DNA of 64,000 nt from Sphingomonas azotifigens NBRC 15497 (GTDB taxonomy: Bacteria; Pseudomonadota; Alphaproteobacteria; Sphingomonadales; Sphingomonadaceae), in the NCBI RefSeq assembly GCF_002091475.1, contig NZ_BCTR01000005.1:1-64000 (forward strand). Reading direction: 5' to 3'. The notes under the pieces were generated by a model, which was not told the origin of the DNA, made no database searches, and saw nothing but the letters and a program-made list of their open reading frames with translations. Within the stretch, counting starts at the first letter, position 1. Every line of letters starts with the position of its first letter. Of the stretch, positions 48,352 to 62,564 are shown one piece after another. Made by a program: the position numbers and the translations under genes.

Positions 48352-49368
48352 TCACGCTGCCGCGGCGACCCAGGCGTCGATCGCCGCGCAGTGCGCCGCG
48401 ACGGCTTCGTCCGGCAGGAACGAGCCGAGAAAGCTGTTGCGCGCCAGCGTGGCGAGCTGCTGCCTGCTCAGGCCCCGCCCATGGGCGACGGCGCGATAGT
48501 TCTCGCCGACATAGCCGCCGAAATAGGCGGGATCGTCCGAGTTCACCGTGGCGCGCAGGCCAAGCTCGAGCATCCGGTCGATCGGGTGCGCGTCGATGCT
48601 GGCGACATTGCACAGCTTGACGTTCGACAGCGGGCAGACGGTGAGCGTCATGCCGGTGCGTGCCAGCCGCGCGACCAGCGCCGGATCGTCGAGGCTGCGA
48701 TTGCCATGGTCGAGCCGGTCGACCTGGAGCAGGTCCAGCGCCTCGCGGACATAGTCTGCGGGGCCTTCCTCGCCGGCATGGGCGACGCGCTTGAGGCCCT
48801 TCTCGGCGGCCGCCGCGAACACACGGGCGAACTTCGAGGGCGGATGGCCCAACTCCGACGAATCGAGGCCGACGCCGGCGATCCGGTCGAGCCAGGGCTC
48901 GGCCTCGGCGAGCGTCTTGAAGGCATCTTCCTCATCCAGGTGGCGCAGGAAGCACAGGATCAGTCGTGCGGTGACGCCCAGCCGCGCCTCGGCCTCCGCC
49001 ATGCCGGCAAGCAGCCCCTCGACGACGGTGCCCATTGCGATGCCGCGTTGCGTGTGGGTCTGGGGGTCGAAGAAGATCTCGGCATGGCGCACGCCGTCCG
49101 CCGCGGCGCGCTCGAAATAGGCCAGCGCCAGATCGCGGAAGTCCGCCTCGGTGCGCAGCACGTCGGCGCCGGCATAATAGATGTCGAGAAAGTCCTGCAG
49201 GTTCGAGAATTCATAGGCGGCGCGCACCGCCTCGACGCTGTCGAACGGGATCGCAACGCCGTTGCGTCGCGCGAATTCGAACATCTGCTCGGGTTCGAGG
49301 CTGCCCTCGATGTGCAGATGGAGTTCGGCCTTGGGCAGGCCTGCGATGAAAGCGTCGAGATCCGTCAT
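48352..49368 (-). CDS. Adenine deaminase-like protein of the adenosine deaminase family
   Basis: A 338-residue zinc amidohydrolase. Metal and catalytic motifs are H17 and H19 (ELHLHIEGSLEP), HAGEEGP (His and Glu), LDHGNRS and NSDDPAYFGGYVGEN. The SDDPAYFGGY form is that of the fungal/Pseudomonas adenine deaminase branch rather than classical adenosine deaminase, so adenine to hypoxanthine is the likelier reaction. This complements AMP nucleosidase in the same window. It stands alone on the minus strand, 260 bases from the lipoprotein gene; I see no further gene in that gap. Confidence 0.87.
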   Translation of the reverse strand: MTDLDAFIAGLPKAELHLHIEGSLEPEQMFEFARRNGVAIPFDSVEAVRAAYEFSNLQDFLDIYYAGADVLRTEADFRDLALAYFERAAADGVRHAEIFFDPQTHTQRGIAMGTVVEGLLAGMAEAEARLGVTARLILCFLRHLDEEDAFKTLAEAEPWLDRIAGVGLDSSELGHPPSKFARVFAAAAEKGLKRVAHAGEEGPADYVREALDLLQVDRLDHGNRSLDDPALVARLARTGMTLTVCPLSNVKLCNVASIDAHPIDRMLELGLRATVNSDDPAYFGGYVGENYRAVAHGRGLSRQQLATLARNSFLGSFLPDEAVAAHCAAIDAWVAAAA

Positions 49369-49404
49369 CGCCGAACCATCGCAGCCGGGCGGGCGAGTCG
49401 CAAG

Positions 49405-50886
49405 CTACCGCAGTGCAACCGTCAGCGTGGTGATGCTCCGCGGCGCGGCGATCGCGGGGCCGGGCAGCGGGGCCGCGTCGTGCGTCGCATCGGTGACGAC
49501 CCGTCCGACGACGCGCGCGCCGGGCAGGCCGATCGTCAGCCGCCGCGGGACCACGCCGCCATTGACATGGACCAGCACCAGCCGCTTGCCGTCGGCCGAA
49601 AGCGCGCCGATCGTGTCCTCGTCCGCCACCGGCACCAGCCGGTCGCCCGGACGGATATAGCGGCTGAACTGCGCCATCGCCCAGTATTTGCGGGTGATGT
49701 GGATCGGATGCTCGGCATCGCGCGGGGTATAGGCCATCTTCACCAGCCCCCAGTTGCTGCCGCCCTGGGTGCCGTCGCCCGTCTCGCTGCTCTGGCGCTC
49801 GACCGCCTGCCAGAACACCCAGGCCACCGGCTCCAGCCGCTTGAGATCGTGGACGACATGTTCGGCAAAGGCGAGCGGCGAGGCTATGCCGTCGAAATTC
49901 TCGGGATCCTTGTCGAGCGGGGTGTCGTTCTCGCTCATCCACAGGCGGATGCCGTGCATGCGGGCGATGTCGCGCACCGCCGTCTGGTGGACGGTGTCGT
50001 AGCTATGCACGTTGAGCTGGCCGATCCGCGCGCGGGTGGCGGCGGGATAGCCTTCCCAGTCGCGGACGAAGAGGTGCGAATTGGTCTCGTCCGGGGCGGC
50101 GACCACCGTCTTCAGGCCATGCGCCTTGAGCGCGCGATCGGCGGCGTCGATCATCATCGCCTGTCGGGCCGGGTCCCAGTGCGCGCCTTCCTGGGTGTTG
50201 GCGGCGAACCAATAGTCGGTATGCGGCTCGTTCACCGGCGACAAGGTGCGGAAGGTGATGCCATGCGCCTGTTGCAGCCGCTCCACCACCGTCGCCAGAT
50301 ATTCGGCGAAGCGCGCTTCCTGGCCTGGCCGCAGATTGTCCTGGGTGCCCTTTTCCGCGCCCGACACCCGGCCGCTGACCGTCATGAACCAGGGCGGCGA
50401 ATTGGAGAACGCCTCGAAGATCGGCGTCTTGACCCGCCTGGCGATGGCATCGAGCCACCAGCGCTGGTTCGCGTCGGCCGACCAGTCCCACATCGAAGGA
50501 TCGGCGGGGTTCCACCAGTCGATGCCGGTGGCACCGGCCGGGCGGCGCCAGAAGCCGGGGACGTCGGCGCCGGGGCGCAGATAGGGTTTGGTCTCGGGCG
50601 CGTCGCCACCGCCGATATTGTATCGCGCGATCGTCCAGTCGAGCCCCTGGGGACCATAGAACAGGTCGGCGAGCTTCTCGCGCACCGGATCGGGATAGCC
50701 GCCGGTGACGTGCGCGAACCAGGCGAGCGCCGTGCCCCAGCCTTCGAACGGCTGCCCCGGCTGCTGGAGATCGGGCCGCAGCGTCAGCGCGACTTCCGGC
50801 TCGACGACGGGCGGCGGCGGGGTGGTTTGGGCAAGCGCGGCGGGCGCGGCGGCGAGCAGCAGCGCCGCGGCGAGCGCGCGGATCAC
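49405..50886 (-). CDS. Exported GH30 glycoside hydrolase (endo-beta-1,6-galactanase-like)
   Basis: A 493-residue secreted enzyme with signal peptide IRALAAALLLAAAPAALA. The catalytic pair is visible: acid/base E220 (SPVNEPHTDYW) and nucleophile E319 (RLWMSENDTP). The N-terminal FEGWGTALAWFAHVTGG and ARYNIGGGD segments resemble GH30 enzymes acting on beta-1,6-galactan, but beta-glucosidase or xylanase members share the fold. It begins at a GTG overlapping the GH27 stop (GTGA, 50883-50886), so the two are co-translated. Assignment within GH30 is inferred. Confidence 0.85.
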   Translation of the reverse strand: MIRALAAALLLAAAPAALAQTTPPPPVVEPEVALTLRPDLQQPGQPFEGWGTALAWFAHVTGGYPDPVREKLADLFYGPQGLDWTIARYNIGGGDAPETKPYLRPGADVPGFWRRPAGATGIDWWNPADPSMWDWSADANQRWWLDAIARRVKTPIFEAFSNSPPWFMTVSGRVSGAEKGTQDNLRPGQEARFAEYLATVVERLQQAHGITFRTLSPVNEPHTDYWFAANTQEGAHWDPARQAMMIDAADRALKAHGLKTVVAAPDETNSHLFVRDWEGYPAATRARIGQLNVHSYDTVHQTAVRDIARMHGIRLWMSENDTPLDKDPENFDGIASPLAFAEHVVHDLKRLEPVAWVFWQAVERQSSETGDGTQGGSNWGLVKMAYTPRDAEHPIHITRKYWAMAQFSRYIRPGDRLVPVADEDTIGALSADGKRLVLVHVNGGVVPRRLTIGLPGARVVGRVVTDATHDAAPLPGPAIAAPRSITTLTVALR

Positions 50887-52253
50887 GCTGCCGTCACCCG
50901 GTAGAGGCCGGCGCCATGCGGCGGCAGGGTACGGGCGAGCCGCACGGTGCTGCTGCCCTCGTCCTTTGCCTCCCACAGGTTGCGTACCTGCACCGGTCCC
51001 GAAAGGCCGAGCAGCCGGAGGTCGAACGCCGCCTCGCCGGGTTTGTCGCCGGTGTTGAACAGCGCGACATAATGGCCGCCCTTCGCGCCCCGTGCGGTCC
51101 AGACCCGGCGATCGTCCGCCACGAACCAGGGGCGGTTGTCGCTGCTCGCCTGGTTGACCGCGAGCACCTCGCGATTGGTGAGCAGCGCGCGGGTGGGGGC
51201 ATCGAGGTGTCGCAGGTCGCCGCCCATGATCAGCGGCGAGCGGGCGATCGACCATAGCGTCATCAGCGTGCGCTGCTCGTCGGGGGTGAACTTGGTGTCG
51301 CGCTGGCCGAGCGCGAGGCGGCCGAGCGGCAGCATGTCGGCATCGGGCCAGGCGCCCGGCCGTGCGTGCGGGCTCCAATTCTCCAGCCGGGTGAACTGCG
51401 CCTCCAGCATCTTCCAGTCGTCCCAGAAATCGTCCGAGATGCGCCACATCTGCGCGTGGCGGGCGACATGTGCGGCGCGCGGCACCGGGGTTTCGCCGGG
51501 GGACAGGCTGAGCAGGATCTGCCGGCCGCTCGCCCGGATCGCGCGCGCAGCCGCCTCGATCTCGGGGGCATGGGCGTCATAGGGGCGGCTCATGTCGTCC
51601 ATCTTGACGAAGTCGACGCCCCAGGACGCGAGCAGCGCGAAGACGCTGTCATAATAGGCCTGCGCGCCCGGCTTGCGCATGTCGACGCCGTACATGTCGG
51701 GGTTCCACGGGCAGATGCTCGACCTGTCGGCGATGTCGGCGGCGCGGATGCCGGGGGCGCCCAGCACCGGCAGGTTGCGCTCGACGGCAAGGCGCGGAAT
51801 GCCGCGCATCAGGTGGACGCCGAAGCGCATGCCGAGCGCGTGCACCTTCGCCGCGATCGGGCCGAACCCGGCGCCGCCTGCCGCGGACGGGAAGCGGTTG
51901 GGGGCGGGGAGCAGCCGGCCATAGCCGTCCAGTGTCGGCACCGGCTTGGCGTTGTAGGTGTAGCTGCTCGCTTCCGGCTCGTACCACTGGATGTCGATGG
52001 TGAAGACGTCATAGCCGAACGGCAGCAGCTCGCGCGCCTGGATCGCGGCGGTTTCCAGCGCCTGGGCTTCGGTGATGGTGGTGGCGAAGCTGTTCCAGCT
52101 GTTCCAGCCCATCGGCGGGGTGGCGGCGAGCAGCGGCGCCTGCGTGGCAGCTCCCGCCGTGCCGGGTGCGGCGGCAAGCCCGCCTAGGATCGCAGCGCCT
52201 TGCAGCAGGCCGCGCCGATCGATTCCCTGGCTGTTCAACGTCGATCCGCGCAT
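50883..52253 (-). CDS. Exported GH27 alpha-galactosidase-type hydrolase with Tat signal
   Basis: A 456-residue clan-D hydrolase. The N-terminus carries a twin-arginine signal (IDRRGLLQGAAILGGLAAAP), so it should be exported folded. The GH27 signature TPPMGWNSWNSF is at 45-56. The nucleophile is D219 (DFVKMDDMSRP) and the likely acid/base is D275 (MWRISDDFWDDW). The substrate may be alpha-galactosides or, as some GH27 members do, beta-L-arabinopyranosides; the KMDD form differs from the usual KYDNC. It is preceded by the regulator gene on the same strand. Confidence 0.88.
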   Translation of the reverse strand: MRGSTLNSQGIDRRGLLQGAAILGGLAAAPGTAGAATQAPLLAATPPMGWNSWNSFATTITEAQALETAAIQARELLPFGYDVFTIDIQWYEPEASSYTYNAKPVPTLDGYGRLLPAPNRFPSAAGGAGFGPIAAKVHALGMRFGVHLMRGIPRLAVERNLPVLGAPGIRAADIADRSSICPWNPDMYGVDMRKPGAQAYYDSVFALLASWGVDFVKMDDMSRPYDAHAPEIEAAARAIRASGRQILLSLSPGETPVPRAAHVARHAQMWRISDDFWDDWKMLEAQFTRLENWSPHARPGAWPDADMLPLGRLALGQRDTKFTPDEQRTLMTLWSIARSPLIMGGDLRHLDAPTRALLTNREVLAVNQASSDNRPWFVADDRRVWTARGAKGGHYVALFNTGDKPGEAAFDLRLLGLSGPVQVRNLWEAKDEGSSTVRLARTLPPHGAGLYRVTAA

Positions 52254-52315
52254 CTGCTTCCTCCGGCTTTTTTGTCTGACTATAACCGGGGTGGGAAGGC
52301 GTCAACCGGCGGCGC

Positions 52316-53029
52316 TCAGGCTTTCAGCGACGACTCGGTATCCTCCTGTGCCTGCAAAATCAGGGTGATCGTCGCGGCGCGGGCGGCAGCCGGATCGCCA
52401 TCGATGATCGCGGCGAACAGATCGCGGTGGAGCGGCAGGGAGTCCCGAAGCTGCTTGGCCTTGCGGTGCTTGAACAGCGTGGTCGCGCGCACCGCGGCAC
52501 CGATGCTGCCCGACAGGCTGATCAGCAGGTCGTTGCCGGTCGCCTCGAGGATGAGGTTGTGGAACTGCTGGTCCGCCGCCTGCCCGTCGACGCTGGAAAG
52601 GCCTTCCTCCTCCATCACCTCGAGCGCATGGCCCATTCGCGCGATGTGGCGGGTAGTGCGCGCGCGGGCGGCGAGTTCGGCGGCGGCGGGCTCGACGATC
52701 ATGCGGAGCTGGAACAGGCTGTCGACGAACCCCGCCGGCGGCTCGCCTTCGAACATCCAGGCGAGCAGATCGGGATCGAGCAGGTTCCAGTCGGCGCGGT
52801 TGCGCACCCGCGTGCCCGTCTTGGGGCGGCTCTCGATCAGTCCCTTCGCCGCCAGCGTCCGCAGTGCTTCCCGGACGACGCTGCGCGAAACCGCGAGCGA
52901 ATCGGCCAGATCGAGTTCTCCGGGCAGCAGCGCGCCGGGCGGGTACCGGCCGGTAAGGATCGCGATCCCCAGCTCGCGGGCGAGCGCGCGATGTGCGGGG
53001 GCGCGTTTTCTAGGCTCCATGAACTCCAT
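52316..53029 (-). CDS. FadR-type GntR-family transcriptional regulator
   Basis: A 237-residue regulator with an N-terminal winged helix (about 12-75; LPGELDLADSLAVSRSVVREALRTLAAKGLIESRPKTGTRV) and a C-terminal all-helical FCD ligand domain whose metal-type residues appear in DQQFHNLI and LPLHRDLF. FCD regulators usually repress and respond to organic or sugar acids. It sits at the divergence of the carbohydrate locus and is the obvious regulator of both arms. The start could also be the ATG three codons later (MEPRKRAPAHR) or one further upstream (53074). Confidence 0.88.
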   Translation of the reverse strand: MEFMEPRKRAPAHRALARELGIAILTGRYPPGALLPGELDLADSLAVSRSVVREALRTLAAKGLIESRPKTGTRVRNRADWNLLDPDLLAWMFEGEPPAGFVDSLFQLRMIVEPAAAELAARARTTRHIARMGHALEVMEEEGLSSVDGQAADQQFHNLILEATGNDLLISLSGSIGAAVRATTLFKHRKAKQLRDSLPLHRDLFAAIIDGDPAAARAATITLILQAQEDTESSLKA

Positions 53030-53084
53030 CCGATGCTCGCGGTCGTTGTGCGGCCCATGCGCGACCAACGCCACAAAAAATTAC

Positions 53085-53155
53085 AATTGGCGGCGTGCGG
53101 AAGCGGCTTGTCTATCAGGACATGCGCTCTATTATGTCCGACAAAATTGGCGGCG
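53085..53155. promoter_or_regulatory. Candidate operator region between fadR-like and GH2 genes
   Basis: TGTCCGACA (53135-53143) is a 9-bp palindrome of GntR/FadR type. A related inverted half-set, TTGTC (53108-53112) and GGACAT (53118-53123), lies upstream. The 11-mer AATTGGCGGCG occurs twice, at 53085-53095 and 53145-53155, exactly 60 bases apart. The local A/T content is raised. These fit regulator sites in the divergent promoter, but binding is inferred. Confidence 0.5.
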
Positions 53156-53224
53156 GTTTAGCCGGTTCGGTGGAGGAGAGGGCGTGCTAGCCAGGGGCTT
53201 CATGCAGCGCAGGGGCAATCGTGA

Positions 53225-58055
<4,831 letters not shown>

Positions 58056-58059
<4 letters not shown>

Positions 58060-59411
58060 GCAAGGCGGTCCTTTTGATGGTGGCGGCGGGCTTGCTCGCC
58101 GCCGCCGATGCGCCGGCCCCGCGCTGGAATACGCCGGGGGACGGCAATCCGCTGCTCCCCGGCTATTTCGCCGACCCGTCGATCGTCCATGACGGCGGCA
58201 AATGGTACATCTACGCCACGATCGATCCCTGGGGTGCCGACACGCTGGGGATGTGGACCTCCGCGAACGGCCGGGACTGGACCTTCTCCACGCCGGCCTG
58301 GCCGACCAAGGCGGCGGCGACCAGCCCGACCTCCGGGGACTCGAAGGTCTGGGCGCCTTCGGTCGTGAAGGCCAAGAACGGGCGCTGGTACATGTATGTC
58401 TCGGTCGGGTCCGAGGTGTGGGTGGGCAGCGCGCCGTCGCCGGCCGGGCCCTGGGCCGATGCGCATGGCGGCAAGCCGCTGATTGCCAAGGACTTCGCTC
58501 CCGCCTATCACATGATCGACGCCGAGGCCTTCGTCGATGACGACGGCACGGCCTATCTTTACTGGGGCTCGGGGCTGAACTGGACCAACGGCCACTGCTT
58601 CGTCGTCAAGCTGAAGCCCGACATGGTGAGCTTCGACGGCGAACCAAAGGACGTCACGCCCGCCAACTATTTCGAGGGGCCGTTCCTGGTGAAGGCGGGA
58701 CGGCACTATGTCCTCACCTATAGCGACGGCAAGACGACCGAGGACAGCTACAAGGTCCGCTATGCGATCGGTGACACGCCGTTCGGGCCCTTCCGCGAGG
58801 GGCCGGACAGCCCGATCCTGTCCACCGACAAGACCCGCGACGTGATCAGCCCGGGCCATCACGCGATTTTCCGCGTCGGCACCGAGCCCTATATCCTATA
58901 CCACCGCCAGTCGCTGCCCTGGCCCCGACCGGGCGACGATGCGACGCTCCGCCAGATCGCGGTCGATCCGCTGACGATCCATGACGATGGCAGCATCGTA
59001 AAGGTCACGCCGAGCCATGGCAGCGCGGTTACCGGCTTCGTCGCCCGTCGCACGCGAGGCCTTCCGGTCACGCTGAAGGGCGCGGCCGAGGACGCCGTGC
59101 ATGCGGCTGAACGGGCAGGGGACGACAATTATGCGACGCTCTGGCGCCCGGCGGCTGGTGCCGCGCCGTTGCTCGTCGCCGATCTCGGCAAGGTGCGGAC
59201 AATCCGCACGGCGCAGCTGCGGATGGAATATGCCAACCGGCCCTATGACCTTGCAATCGAGGCTTCGGCCGACGGCACGCACTGGCGGAACGTAGCAGCC
59301 AAGGCGGGCGCGAGCGGCTCGCCGATCGTGTTGCCGCTAAACGTCACCGCCCGCTATCTCCGCCTGCGCGTGCCTGCGGGCGCGGGCGTGTGGGAGTGGC
59401 AACTCTTCTGA
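58056..59411 (+). CDS. Exported GH43 glycosidase with C-terminal discoidin-like domain
   Basis: A 451-residue five-bladed propeller enzyme starting at a GTG in a GTGA overlap with GH51. It has a hydrophobic signal (KAVLLMVAAGLLAAADA). The catalytic triad of GH43 is visible: D40 (YFADPSIV), D155 (HMIDAEAFVDDDG) and E207 (YFEGPFLV). From about residue 330, a beta-sandwich (LVADLGKVRTIRTAQLRMEY...ARYLRLRV) resembles F5/8 type C (CBM32-like) sugar-binding modules. Candidate activities are alpha-arabinofuranosidase, beta-xylosidase or exo-beta-1,3-galactanase; the neighbours make arabinose or galactose release likely. Confidence 0.87.
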
Positions 59412-59513
59412 TCGGCGGCGTCGATCAGGGGCGAAACAAAAAATGTTGCGGCGCGACGCCGTCCCATGCGTTAGGCGGGCGGACAAGCTTTCCAATCCCA
59501 AGAGGAGCATGAC

Positions 59514-60137
59514 ATGGCCTTCGAACTTCCCGAACTGCCGTACGCCAAGGACGCGCTCGCGCCGCACATGTCGGCCGAGACCTTCGACTTCCACCATGGC
59601 AAGCACCACAAGGCCTATGTCGACAACTGCAACAAGCTGGTTGCCGACATCCCCGAGCTGGTCGGCGCGAAGCTCACCGACGTGATCGCCTATGCCAAGG
59701 ACAAGGGCAACAAGGGCCTGTTCAACAACAGCTCGCAGATCTGGAACCACAGCTTCTTCTGGCAGTGCCTGACGCCGAACTATGCGGCGCCCACCGGCAA
59801 GCTGGCCGAGATGATCACCCGCGATTTCGGCAGCCAGGAAGCGCTGGTCGAAAAGTTGAAGGCGGAATCGGTCGGCCATTTCGCGAGCGGCTGGGGCTGG
59901 CTGGTGCTCGACGGCGACACGCTGAAGGTCACCTCGTTCCATGACGGCGATTCGCCCGTCGCGCACGGCGTGAAGCCGCTGTTCACGATCGACGTGTGGG
60001 AACACGCCTATTACATCGACTATCGCAACGCGCGTCCGTCGTTCGTCGATACCATCCTGACCAAGCTGGCGAACTGGGAGTTCGTTGCCCAGAACCTCGA
60101 CGGCGAAGGCGCCGCCCGCGCCGACCAGCAGGGCTGA
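59514..60137 (+). CDS. sodB: Superoxide dismutase, Fe-type
   Basis: A 207-residue cytoplasmic dismutase. Metal ligands are H27, H79, D160 and H164 (FDFHHGKHH, IWNHSFFW, DVWEHAYYIDY). NHSFFWQCL and GHFASGWGWLV favour the iron or cambialistic group. The ATG follows AGAGGAG. It stands alone downstream of the carbohydrate operon, 102 bases after GH43. Confidence 0.95.
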   Translation: MAFELPELPYAKDALAPHMSAETFDFHHGKHHKAYVDNCNKLVADIPELVGAKLTDVIAYAKDKGNKGLFNNSSQIWNHSFFWQCLTPNYAAPTGKLAEMITRDFGSQEALVEKLKAESVGHFASGWGWLVLDGDTLKVTSFHDGDSPVAHGVKPLFTIDVWEHAYYIDYRNARPSFVDTILTKLANWEFVAQNLDGEGAARADQQG

Positions 60138-60146
60138 GGCCCTGTA

Positions 60147-60179
60147 GATCCTCCCGCCCTGTGATCGGGCGGGGGGATC
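60147..60179. terminator. Hairpin between convergent sodB and ClC genes
   Basis: GATCCTCCCGCCC (60147-60159) pairs with GGGCGGGGGGATC (60167-60179) with one G-T pair and a 7-base loop. It reaches into the ClC stop codon (60178-60180). There is no long T-tract, so it is probably a sodB terminator of moderate strength. Confidence 0.65.
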
Positions 60180-61935
60180 AGCTTTCCCCGTACAGGTCGC
60201 GCTGGGCCTTCTCCAGCTCTTCGGCATAGCGGCGGCGAGCATGGCTCTCGGTGATGAGCCCCAGCACCTGCCCGTCGCTCGACAGCACCGCCAGATCGTC
60301 CGCCACGCTCGCGTCGAAGGCTTCGAGCACTTCCGCGATCGTCATGTCCGGCGACAGGGCGCTGTCCACGAACTTCGCCATGCTGCCGACGCGCGCCGCC
60401 TGATCGGCGGAAGGGCTCCATACCGCCGCGGTCTCGGCGATCCCGGCATAATGGTGCTTGGCATCGAGCAGCACGACCCGCTTGGTGGATCCCAGCGGGA
60501 AGCGCGCGCGGAAGCTTGCGACATCGGTATCCGCCGCGATGGTCGCCACGTCCCGGCGCATCATCCGTGCGGCGGTGAGGTTGCGCACCCAGCCCACGTC
60601 CCGCCCGCTGCGCAGGGTCTCGCCGCGGAGGTGCAGCCGCCAGGTCGAGAAGCTGTAGCCGAACATCTCGCGGACGATCGTGCTGGCGATCAGCGTCGCG
60701 GCGATGGTGACGCCGGTGATGCTGAAATCATGGGTGACCTCCAGCACGAGCAGCGACATCGTCATCGGCCCGCCGACCACCGCCACCGCCAGCGCCGCCA
60801 TGCCGACCACCGCAGCGTCGTCGGCGGCGAGGGGGTGAAGGCCGGGCATCTCGGCGAGCACGAGCTGGTAGAAGCGGCCGAGCAGCGCGCCGAGGAACAG
60901 CGAGGCGAAGAACAAGCCGCCGCGAAAGCCGAAGCCGAGCGACACGGCCGAGCCGAGCAGCTTGAGCAGGATCACCACCGCCAGCGAGGCGATCGTCGCC
61001 TGCGCCGCCAGGTTGATGTCCAGTGCGCCGTGGCCGCTCGACAGCACCTGCGGCGAGAGGAGCGCGAGCGGGATCATCAGCACCCCGCCGATCAGCGGTG
61101 CCCAGGGGGGCGTGATCGGGCTGCGTCGCACGCCGGCCTCGACCAGCGCGACCAGCCGCATCAGCGCGATGCCGAAGCCGGCGCAAAGCACGCCGAGCAG
61201 CGCGTAGAGCAGATAGTCGGCGGTGCCGATCGGATGCGCGGCCCCCGCGCTGATCACATAGGGATGGATGCCGAGCGTGCGGGCGATGGTCGCGGCGGTG
61301 AGCGAGGCGAGCACCACCGGGGCGACGATCGCGGGCGTATAGGCGCCCAGCACGATCTCGAAGGCGTAGAAGGCGCCGGTCAGCGGTGCGCCGAACGCGG
61401 CGCCGAGGCCGGCACCCGCGCCCGCCGCCATCAGCGTGCGCAGGTCGGCGCGGCGCAGCTTGAGCCGCTGGCCGAGCAGCGAGGCAAGGCCGCCTCCGGC
61501 CTGGGCATAGGCGGCTTCCAGCCCCACCGAGGCGCCGAAGCCGTTGGAGAGCAGCGTCTGCCCCACCACCGTCGCGGTGTCGCGCGCCGGGATGCGGCCG
61601 CCATGGAGTGCATTGGCCTCGACCACGTCGACCGTCTTGCGGCGACGGAGCAGCCACAGGGTGAGGCCGAGCAGCGCGCCGCCGAGGGGCAGGGCCAGCA
61701 GTCGCAAGGGCGCGATATGGCTGGCGGCGCTCAGATGCTCGCCCTGGGCCAGCCCGAACAACACGCGCTGCATGCCCCGTGTGCTCTGGCCGATCGCGAT
61801 CGCGGCGACCCCGGCAACCGCGCCGACGCCGATCGCCAGCAGCAGGAACAGCAGCGTGTTCGATCGGATCTGCCGGCGCAGCCCGTTCGCCGCGCGCACC
61901 GCGTGGAAGGTGGCGGGGTGGCGCGGCAGACTCAT
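60178..61935 (-). CDS. Divergent ClC-family anion channel/antiporter with C-terminal CBS domains
   Basis: A 585-residue inner-membrane protein with a ClC fold of about 10-12 membrane helices (25-425) and a C-terminal pair of CBS domains (about 450-575). The ion filter is atypical. Where GSGIP is expected, the sequence reads TVDVVEA (101-107); GREGP is replaced by GLEAA, although gating Glu E140 is kept; and GxFxP appears as GLFFA. Y427 may correspond to the central Tyr. The ion transported is therefore uncertain. It starts 5 bases after the yciB stop. Confidence 0.85.
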   Translation of the reverse strand: MSLPRHPATFHAVRAANGLRRQIRSNTLLFLLLAIGVGAVAGVAAIAIGQSTRGMQRVLFGLAQGEHLSAASHIAPLRLLALPLGGALLGLTLWLLRRRKTVDVVEANALHGGRIPARDTATVVGQTLLSNGFGASVGLEAAYAQAGGGLASLLGQRLKLRRADLRTLMAAGAGAGLGAAFGAPLTGAFYAFEIVLGAYTPAIVAPVVLASLTAATIARTLGIHPYVISAGAAHPIGTADYLLYALLGVLCAGFGIALMRLVALVEAGVRRSPITPPWAPLIGGVLMIPLALLSPQVLSSGHGALDINLAAQATIASLAVVILLKLLGSAVSLGFGFRGGLFFASLFLGALLGRFYQLVLAEMPGLHPLAADDAAVVGMAALAVAVVGGPMTMSLLVLEVTHDFSITGVTIAATLIASTIVREMFGYSFSTWRLHLRGETLRSGRDVGWVRNLTAARMMRRDVATIAADTDVASFRARFPLGSTKRVVLLDAKHHYAGIAETAAVWSPSADQAARVGSMAKFVDSALSPDMTIAEVLEAFDASVADDLAVLSSDGQVLGLITESHARRRYAEELEKAQRDLYGES

Positions 61936-61940
61936 CGCGG

Positions 61941-62564
61941 TCAGCCCTCCGGCGGGAGCGGGGCGTCCTCGGGCTTGTCGAGCTGCAGGCCGTGGCGCAG
62001 CAGCATCGGGATGTTGGCGATCGCAAAGACCAGCGTCAGCGGGATGACGATCCAGGTCTTGAAGAACACCCAGCGGTCCCAGGTGAGGAAATGGCGCGCC
62101 ACTTCGTTGGCGACGGCCATCGCGACGAAGAACAGCGACCAGTTGATCGTCAGCAGCCGCCAGCCGCGGGCGCTGAGCCCGGGATAGGCCGACCCCAGCA
62201 TCGTTTCCAGCAGCGGCTTGTCGGCCACCAGGCCATAGCCGAGGATCACCGCGAACATCACATAGACGACCGTCGGCTTGATCTGGATGAAGGTCTGGTC
62301 GTGGAAATAAAGCGTCAGCCCGCCGAACACGAGCACCAGCACGCCGGTTATCCACAGCATCGGCGAGACGTGCCGGGTCTTCCACCACGATACCGCGATC
62401 GCCACCGCCATCGCGATCATGAAGGCGAGCGTCGCGGTCATGATGCGCTGGAGCTGGATTCCGGGCGCAAAGGCGTTGACTGCGAAGAACACGATCAACG
62501 GGCCATAGTCGAGCGCCATGCGCAGGCCGGCGGACGCCTGGGGGCGGGGAGTTGCCTCAGCCAT
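61941..62564 (-). CDS. yciB: Inner-membrane septation protein YciB/IspZ
   Basis: A 207-residue protein with five or six membrane helices and the family motifs LDYGPLIVFF, KPTVVYVMFA and INWSLFFVAMAVANEVA followed by WVFFKTW. It is an inner-membrane protein linked to cell-envelope and septum integrity; the exact activity is unknown. It overlaps the ftsY stop by 8 bases, so its translation is coupled to ftsY. Confidence 0.92.
   Translation of the reverse strand: MAEATPRPQASAGLRMALDYGPLIVFFAVNAFAPGIQLQRIMTATLAFMIAMAVAIAVSWWKTRHVSPMLWITGVLVLVFGGLTLYFHDQTFIQIKPTVVYVMFAVILGYGLVADKPLLETMLGSAYPGLSARGWRLLTINWSLFFVAMAVANEVARHFLTWDRWVFFKTWIVIPLTLVFAIANIPMLLRHGLQLDKPEDAPLPPEG

Noticed and set aside
60147..60179. 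A riboswitch or attenuator for the ClC gene
   Set aside because: The hairpin is at the 3' end of the ClC gene, not its leader, so a terminator-type role between convergent genes is the better reading.
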